Assembly (NCBI RefSeq): GCF_048128805.1
Contig: NC_136004.1
Location: 17,785,185-17,849,184 of the forward strand
Direction: 5' to 3'
Source of the DNA: Centroberyx gerrardi
Lineage: Eukaryota > Chordata > Actinopteri > Beryciformes > Berycidae
DNA: 64,000 nucleotides
In this document: positions 35,597 through 64,000 of the stretch, piece after piece
Numbering within the stretch: position 1 is the stretch's first letter
Layout: the number at the start of each line of letters is the position of its first letter
The notes under the pieces: model-generated
Database searches by the model: none
The model's input: the letters and a program-made list of their open reading frames with translations, nothing else
Told to the model about the DNA's origin: nothing
Program-made: the position numbers and the translations under genes

Positions 35597-37878
35597 ATGT
35601 GGCTGCTCGTCTTGGCCAGTTTACTTCACTGTGCTTCGGCCTACGATGTAGATTTGAAGAAACTGGACGGTCTCGCAAAAGCGAAGGTGGAGGTACAGTA
35701 AGGATTCATTTTACTCCGATTCATTCAAACGACGCAAAAGTGGAGTAAATTACTCTCTGGAGTGGCAGTGGGCCGAGGCTTGCAGGATTTCATTTTCTCA
35801 ATAAGATTTGGAAGAATATGTGAATGGATGCATTTTGTTTCCCAACTGTCCGCGTTGAGCGCATGCGTGAGTGTTTTTTATTTTTTTTTAGCAGGATGAA
35901 TAGATGTGATGGCCTGAATGGACCTTAACGCGTTTGGTTTGATGTGGTACCCAATTAAACATACGGGTTGTAAATAACTTGTATTTTATTCAATGTAATA
36001 ACCAAAAACGGCATTTGCAATAAAGTGACTTGGCTTTTATTTTCTAAGACGAATAAGGGGGCTGTGTGTAACAGGAGATTCAACTGCAGGGTCAGATTCC
36101 TATCAATACACAAAAGTTTTCTGAAACTCTATTCTTCTCTTTGTGAAAGACCATGTAGTTTTCCCCCTAGGGTGTCACTGAAGCACCACCCTACCAGCAC
36201 CACTGATGAAAGGCATGCATCTCTTGCTATTGTTATGTGATTCACCCCTGCTACTGAATACCTGAGTTCACACTACCTGAGGCACAGAGTTTTACAAAAA
36301 AAAAAAATGGGTTAGGCATTCCTCTCAATACATAGGCCACCAACCTAGGCCTTCCATAAATCTGTACTTTGTACAAACTGTGTAATATTTCAACAGCAAA
36401 GTGAAGCCAAAGAAATGCATATTTTTATAGGTTGAGTGTGTACCTAGGAGGAATATGCGGAAAGAATGGATGGCCTTGTGTAAACTCACAATGAAGTCAT
36501 CCTCTTTCCCTGATCCTGCTGATCCCATTTCCTGATTGCAATGCGTGCTGCTTGCAAACATTTCCTGTATCTTACTTTATCTCCGGTCTCATTTCAGACA
36601 TGCGGTGGATGACAGCTGAACAGGCTGAGAGAGGTAAGTTGTTCACTCCTGTAATCAACAGTCTGCTCTGCTGCATGCCTGGGGAAAAACGGTAAGAATA
36701 TAGACATCAACACGCTGAGAGGGAGTTTCAGAGGCAGAATTAAACCTTGTTCTAGACTGAAGCGTGGAGGTATTTGGTCTCTGAGAAACATTTAACGTCT
36801 AGGGTTACACACAAACTGTGAGTGAGAAACATCAATCCCCATCTCTCTCTCCGCAGGTCAAAGCCTTTGTGACCCAGGATATTCCTCTTTAGTATCCTTT
36901 ACCTCGGGTGTATTGCTGTTGCTTTCTCTTACTTATTAGTGTAGAACAGTTGCACAAAATGTTAAGCCAAAAATTCCAGCGTTTTCTGTCTGTGCCCATC
37001 CTTGACTGCTGCTACTCCAGCCATAACCTGGTGATGAAGCACATCCCTGGGGCCGACCCTGAGCTTGTCCTCCTTAACCACTACTACGAAGAGCTGGATG
37101 TAAGTCTTTGTTTTGCACTATACCTCTGTCTCAAGAGCTGGAGAGGGTAAATCTGGCTCTTGGTCGAATTATAATATATGCTATTATTAGCCAAATAGGA
37201 GAATCATAGGTGAAACAGTGGAATTGTGAAACACTATATTAAAGTCCCCATGAAATGAACATTACTTTTACTTCCTGGAAAACAAGAGTATGTTTTATCT
37301 TTTGCTGCACTAGTAGGCCTAAATATACATTTCTAACCAATAAAACCATCAGATTTTTGAACAGTCCCACCCCTCCGCACCCCTCCCATCAAATAAAATT
37401 CCCCTTCTCTCCATGACTCATATTCCATTGGTTTAGAATTTTGAATGATCCCTCACTGCATTATGTCCCGCCCCAACATCCTGTTTCAACAAGGAAATAT
37501 TGATCTAATCAAGGAAGTAAAGATGCCATTTCATGGGGTCTTTAAGCATCCATTTTGCAACAGCTGTTTTTGCAGAATTTCTGCTCTATCCCCGACTCAG
37601 CTGCAGAGTAAATGTAACCTGGGTCTGTGTGTGTGACTCCTCCACAGCGGATAGCCTTGTCTGACATGACCCGCTCTGAGATCAACGAGCTGCTGGGCAA
37701 GCTGGGCTTCTACAAGAAGGCCCAGGCTGAGGACGAGGTGCCGGAGGAGTTCCGCTTCTCCCCTGCCAAAGACAGCCCCTTTAAAGACACACCAGAGCCC
37801 CAGACCTCCTCTTCCTCTCCTCCTGCAGAGAGCGCTTCCTCACAGCCCAACTCTGAGGCCCAGCGCTCCGACCTATAA
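35597..37878 (+). CDS. selenom: selenoprotein M (five exons, UGA = selenocysteine)
   Basis: ER-resident thioredoxin-fold selenoprotein with a proposed redox and calcium-related role. Exons 35597-35692, 36598-36633, 36857-36891, 37021-37099 and 37648-37878 total 477 nt, 158 residues, all phases agreeing. A hydrophobic signal peptide ([15 protein letters not shown]) opens the protein. Exon 2 reads TCGG, then an in-frame TGA at 36610-36612, then QLNRL, the SELENOM CxxU centre (C34, U37). Exons 3-5 read [11 protein letters not shown], then [19 protein letters not shown], matching the family. The C-terminus is longer than in mammals (human 145 aa), acidic and serine/proline-rich, and ends RSDL, an ER-retention-like tail (human HADL). 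A SECIS lies at 38290. Ordinary gene finders will break it at the TGA. Confidence 0.96.
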
Positions 37879-38285
37879 CTCTCCAGTGAGAAGGAGAAAA
37901 GTAGAAATAACACAATACCACTATGCTTCATAGCTGCTCCATGACCAGTTGGCTGTTACAGCACATGACAGAAATCCTTGTCATTTCAAAATAAGGCCAG
38001 CAGATCATGGATCAGCCCTTAGGGGGAGACAGAATCATCAGCAAAAGGCCTCCGAGGGTCACACTCTGAATTTGCACATACATTTTTACTGCTGTTTGTC
38101 TGTTTTGTTTTTGCGAGGCTAACAACACAACAGGTCACTTGGTGAGTGCTCTCATATTACGCACCTTGCAGGACTGTGAGTGCATGTTTTTTTTTTTTTT
38201 TATCCATCATGTGTCAGGTGTCTTCAGGATCCTTTCCTCACTTCTGCTCTCTTGTGTGTCTGATGACTTCCTACCCACTGTGAAA

Positions 38286-38337
38286 CTTAATGAAGCCCCA
38301 GGCTGTAAATCGCCAGACTGGCCTGGGGTTGATGCCA
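38286..38337 (+). promoter_or_regulatory. SECIS element of selenom
   Basis: The SECIS core is ATGA at 38290-38293 opposite TTGATG (TGAT 38330-38333). Between them, AGCCCCAGGC pairs with GCCTGGGGT and the apical loop begins TGTAAATCGCC, carrying the unpaired AA. It lies about 410 bases past the stop codon, as required for selenocysteine insertion at the TGA in exon 2. The mammalian SELENOM SECIS is known for CC in the loop; here AA is the better reading, with CC also nearby. Confidence 0.88.
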
Positions 38338-38399
38338 CATATTCTGGTGGGTGGGGCTTCACAGACAAGAGGGTTCAAGTAGAAGGGTTGTAAAAGAAT

Positions 38400-38405
38400 A
38401 ATAAA
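38400..38405 (+). terminator. selenom polyadenylation signal
   Basis: AATAAA about 65 bases after the SECIS. A second AATAAA occurs near 38451. Confidence 0.6.
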
Positions 38406-38527
38406 ATATTTGAAAAAATATATATATCTTTTTTCATCTTTTTGTTTTTTGAATAAAAATCTTCAATTCAGATATGAAGAAAGCTCACACTTCAAAGTAC
38501 TTAAGAGAAATTCTGGAGAGAATATTG

Positions 38528-38828
38528 GAGCCTGGCCGGCACTGTTGCTTCACTGTAAGGTCCTGGGTTCAGATCTCAGCCCTGCGCCTCTGTGTGGAGT
38601 CTGCATGTTCCCCTTATGTTTGCACTTGTGTGTTGCATGTTTCCTCTAGGTGCTCCGGTTTCCTCCCACAGTCCAAAGACATGCAAGTCAGGTAGATTGG
38701 AGACAAAATTGCCCGTAGGTGTGAATGTGAGTGTGTTTGTCTATGTGTTCGCCTTGTGAGGACTGGCAACCTGTCTCAGTGTTTCCCTGCCTTCTGCCCA
38801 ATGCATGCTGGGATAGGATCCGGCCTAT
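38528..38828 (+). mobile_element. fish dispersed SINE-like repeat with tRNA-like head
   Basis: Begins with a polymerase III B-box-like GGTCCTGGGTTCAGATCTC. It continues with the widely seen fish blocks TGTGTGGAGTCTGCATGTTC, CCTCCCACAGTCCAAAGACATGC, ATTGCCCGTAGGTGTGAATG and ends near CTGGGATAGGATCC. The blocks are well known as a dispersed teleost repeat; I am unsure of the family name. Confidence 0.65.
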
Positions 38829-38829
38829 G

Positions 38830-40494
38830 GGTATGGAAAATGAAATGAAAATGAATGAACAGCAGAGCATCAAATTAGGTGCACTGGGTGTGACCATTTA
38901 AAGCAATAATCCCCAACAAATGCATTCATTTCTTGAACTGGTTTAATTGTTAATTCACATTTAACTGTGAGGTGCACAGAAACATGAAATTAGAACAACG
39001 TGTTTAAGCTCATATGTACAGGATTCACTGCTTTGTGGAAGATCTTTGTTTCTGGGTTGGCAGTACTGGAATATTTCTCAAATAATTACTTTAAATCCAT
39101 TAAAATAGAGCGTGAGAAAGAAATGAATTACATCAAAATCAGCTCTGAAACCAACCAACATTTTAGAAATCTAGTTAAAGGAACCTTAATTATACAAGTG
39201 GAATAAAAGTCTGTCCTCATACATTTTCCATAGCTTCCTTAGGTTATAAAATATACATTGGCAATAAAGTATGTTCAGCCATGATTATTCATGTTTACTT
39301 GTAATTGACTGAGCTGAAAGCCGGCTTTCATTGGGCCCAAAAACTTGCGAAATGACCTCAATTTTTTCATAAAGCATTGTGCTAGCTTGGACTCATAGAC
39401 TTCTTTTTAAACAAAACTTAAAAAGCATAATGTACACACTAACAAAATAAAAACAATATATTTCAAAAACTCTACCCAAGCATAAATAAAGAGCCCACTC
39501 AAACAGCCGTGTGTGAGTGTGTGTTGGCAGGGGCGAGGCTGCGATGTGGGGGGTGACGGGAGCATCAGGGTGATATCTTTTACATCCTGTTGTCAGACTC
39601 AATCAGTATGAAACACCTAGCAACAATATAATGTAATCTAAAAAAAACACCTGAGAGGGACTGATACCCACTCTTCCTAATTGTTTTTTCTACCTGAATA
39701 ATGCATGTGAGAGTTAGATTATGACAAATGGGTCACTTGAAAATACAGAACAATGCAAGCAATTTGGTGTTAGAATAAAATCATGATACAATAATATGTG
39801 TTACAAACGCAAAAAACCTGACCCTGCTTCTCAGTAGCACTGTAGCAAGCTTACTCAGCTTTAGACTGCACAGACAATGATGTTGCGTTCATTTTAACTA
39901 CAGAGAAAAAACATCCCAGTGCTCCTGAATTAAATTAAATAGTAATATGCTAATTGATGACAACAACATGAGAATAATAAGAACTATTTAAAATAATTCA
40001 AGTAAATATGTTTCAAAAAGCATGCAGATTTTGGTAAAAAAAAAAAGAAGAAAATCTTTAACAGTACCAGAGTGGAGACCACACAATGCAGAGAGACACA
40101 TCATATGGTATTGCATATATTTTTCTTCTTCAGTGGCATCACCAACAGCTATGCTAACAAATCACAATAGTTACAAAAGTGTAGCAGAAAAAAAATGTAG
40201 GTATAAATAATTTAAACAGGGGAATACTGTAAAATATTTTCTCTTGTACATTTCTGTTGGGGTCTGTCAGTACGCACCAGTAACACAACTTGCAAAATGT
40301 TGAATATTACCAGGTATGAAACTGAGTTCAAAGATGATATGTAAAATTTTAAAGCTTAAAAGATACTCTAATAAAAAACTTTGGAGCTTTCTCGCTGGAG
40401 AATGTGGGACTTTGTATTAAGAGTGTGTGTCCAGAGAACTGAATGAATCTAACACATCACCTGCCAACAAAGATAATCAGCAAACTGACACACA

Positions 40495-40525
<31 letters not shown>

Positions 40526-40706
40526 TATCCCCAACTGGTCCATCAGAGATGTGCAAATCTGTGACCCTGCTTCTCAGAGTCTCGGCTGTCATCAGGTGAA
40601 GACGGTGCTGGGGGGTGGGGGGGGGTCAGGGTGAAGAGAGAGGTGCTGACTGGTTACTGCCCCGCACAGGACACGACTACAGGGGTGAAGGCGTACGGGG
40701 CACAGG
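38830..40706. other. interval between the convergent 3' ends of selenom and smtn
   Basis: The right part is probably 3' UTR of the distal smtn transcript. A (CA)n run lies at about 40489-40525 and a short poly(G) near 40610-40625. No clear minus-strand AATAAA was found. No coding exon recognised. Confidence 0.5.
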
Positions 40707-62087
<21,381 letters not shown>

Positions 62088-64000
62088 CTGCGGCAGGAAA
62101 CACAATGGTAAGATGAGCAATGTACTGTACTATACTTGTGGCTTACAGTAACTCATTTGATAAAAACAGATTTTCATGGACTCCTGTGCTTTCTATCATT
62201 TATTTGCATCAGTACTAAACAATACAGAACATGGGGTTATGTGAGCAAAGGAAGCAGTAGGTGGTGAAGTTTGAGAGCTGATGGAAATGAAATGCTTCCG
62301 CAGGCCCTGGGCCCCTGGAGAAGAGGGCTAGAGACGAGAATATCACTAGGGATCACAGAGGAGGCACGTGGAGACAAGAGGGGATGTAGGCATTTCCTCC
62401 AGACTGGCCTCGGTTCCTGAGCAAGATTTGTGAGTTTGTGTTTGTGGATGTGCGTAAGGGAGAAGGAAAGGGCACCAATGGAGAGATGGAGCATGCAACA
62501 AAGCCATAGGTGGTAAGCCAGTACAGGAAGTCTTGGAGAAGTGGGGGTGAAATAGAGACTAGAACAAGTACTTCCCCTCCCTTGTGTCTAAGCTCCTTCA
62601 TTCCTCCTTCTCCCCTCAGGAAACCACACTCCAAACAACACAGCAGTGCCCACATCCTCCCCCTCTGACAGTCTGCACCTCTCTCACACCCCATGGTGCT
62701 TTTAGAGATGAAATATCTGAGGTTGCGTACATACCGCAGATAAGCAAAGCACAGAAAAGCCCGTGTGTATCATGTTCCAACATCCTACGTTACATGTACA
62801 CACCATTGCACGAAAACACTTCTGTGTGACCTGTGATTGCACCAACTCTACAACCAAATGGGGTTCGCAAAGAATGCACGCCTGTCATTTACAAACCAAA
62901 TCTAGGGAGGAAAATTCCATTCTGGCCGGAGGCAGCCACAGCGATCTCTCTCAGCTCTGTAAGACAGGGTCAAGGATGGCCATTCACTGCTTCATGTAAA
63001 GCAGCTGATTAGTTGTCAATATTGTGTAATATTGCCTGAAAAATATGCTTACTTCAATGTCCACAATCAACTAAGAAATCACAGCAAAATAAAACAAAAC
63101 ATGTCTGCTTAAGGTTGTTCATAGACTAGATGGTTATGTAATGCGGTCTGACAAGGAAATGTGATTATGATTATGTGCTATTCTCACATGTAACACTATG
63201 AATGGACCACTTAAGAGGAAGAGAATATATCTAGTGATGCACTCAATCCAAGCCCATTTACTGGTCAACTGTAGTTGAAGCGAGAGCCAAAAAACACTGC
63301 ATCTCCTATAAACGCATTGTTCACGTTGTTGCCATTGGAATACTGTCATGTCCATTGTGCAGCAATTTCTGGGAAAATCCCCACTGCTATTGGATAATGA
63401 GAGACTTGCCTTTTGCTCTAAAATAACTACACAAGCAGCCTGCACTTGTGCACTCTTCCACCACTCAATATATAGCGCACAAACAAAGGGTCTTCTTAGT
63501 GTTAAGTTCAAGGTTGAGCAAGTTTACCTCCACTGGGAACTTGAGAGACACATTCCACCAAGAGACTCTGCAAACAGGTCATTTCCTAAATCACAGCCTT
63601 GACAGTTACGGTTTGCACTATAATGCAGTATGGATGGACACATGGTCATTGAGGTGAAGTTTGCAAATATGAGCTTTTTGTTTGAGAGGTAGACATATGG
63701 GTATTATGGTCCAAGAACCTACCAATCTTCTAATTTTATCTCTTTCTTTCTGCCACTTTTGCTCTGCTGAAAAGACAACCACCCCTTCGAGAACCACTGG
63801 CCCACCCCGCCTATCCTGTCCTTTCCCAACCACACACTTCCTGTGTCTTTGTTTATCGGAGTCCATTTCAAAAGGCTCCGTGCTACAACTCATTTGCTCT
63901 TCTAAGGTGGGCTTTTTCTCTGTTGGCCCTAGCTTCACCCTAGCCCAAATTGTAAGGCAGGGATAAAGCATGGAGAGTGGGGAGTTTCTCAGCCACGTCA
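62088..64000. other. smtn intron running off the window
   Basis: No exon with correct phase (the next upstream exon must end one base into a codon) was found here. The missing N-terminal exons are expected beyond 64 kb. Confidence 0.5.

Noticed and set aside
63731-63775. Possible smtn exon (AEQKWQKERDKIRRL) with acceptor and GT donor
   Set aside because: The frame that matches the required junction phase hits a stop, and the peptide is not a clear smoothelin match.

Overview
This window is vertebrate nuclear DNA, almost certainly from a ray-finned (percomorph-like) fish. Short exons with GT/AG borders are spread over long AT-rich introns. There is heavy (CA)n, (GA)n and (AT)n microsatellite content, tRNA-headed SINEs, hAT and Harbinger-like elements, and vertebrate-specific genes. 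Four protein genes can be assembled exon by exon with every splice phase agreeing: mat2a (minus strand), inpp5j (minus), selenom (plus) and smoothelin, smtn (minus, 5' end beyond the right edge). From memory, SELENOM, INPP5J and SMTN are neighbours on human 22q12, so this is an old conserved block; mat2a is added to it here.

Layout. 0.3-5.6 kb: mat2a, nine coding exons giving 396 aa, with a 3' UTR that carries six METTL16-type hairpins (nonamer TACAGARAA) as in mammals. 5.7-10.6 kb: intergenic, including a decayed duplicate of part of the mat2a 3' UTR just upstream of the mat2a promoter. 10.7-21.4 kb: inpp5j, twelve coding exons giving 705 aa (proline-rich head, 5-phosphatase domain, SKICH domain, RS-rich tail); intron 1 has a GC donor and contains a hAT remnant with a BED-finger fragment. 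21.4-35.6 kb: gene-poor and repeat-rich, with a SINE, a MITE, a 1.2-kb element with near-perfect terminal inverted repeats, a LINE fragment and a foldback tandem array. 35.6-38.4 kb: selenom, five exons, in-frame UGA for selenocysteine and a SECIS element in the 3' UTR. 38.5-40.6 kb: intergenic between convergent genes. 40.7-62.1 kb and beyond: smtn, with two mutually exclusive last exons that each complete the calponin-homology domain, and an internal promoter with its own coding first exon (coiled coil plus coding minisatellite).

The genes do not form one pathway. mat2a makes S-adenosylmethionine and is set up for SAM-feedback control through its 3' UTR; inpp5j removes the 5-phosphate from phosphoinositides at the membrane; selenom is an ER thioredoxin-fold selenoprotein; smoothelin is an actin-associated smooth-muscle protein. 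The most notable signals are the preserved hairpin array with a stray decayed copy, the internal smtn promoter whose exon resembles the N-terminus of SMTNL2, the duplicated CH-domain last exons, and a terminal-inverted-repeat transposon with matching 3-bp flanks. All exon borders were read by eye; no alignment or search was run.
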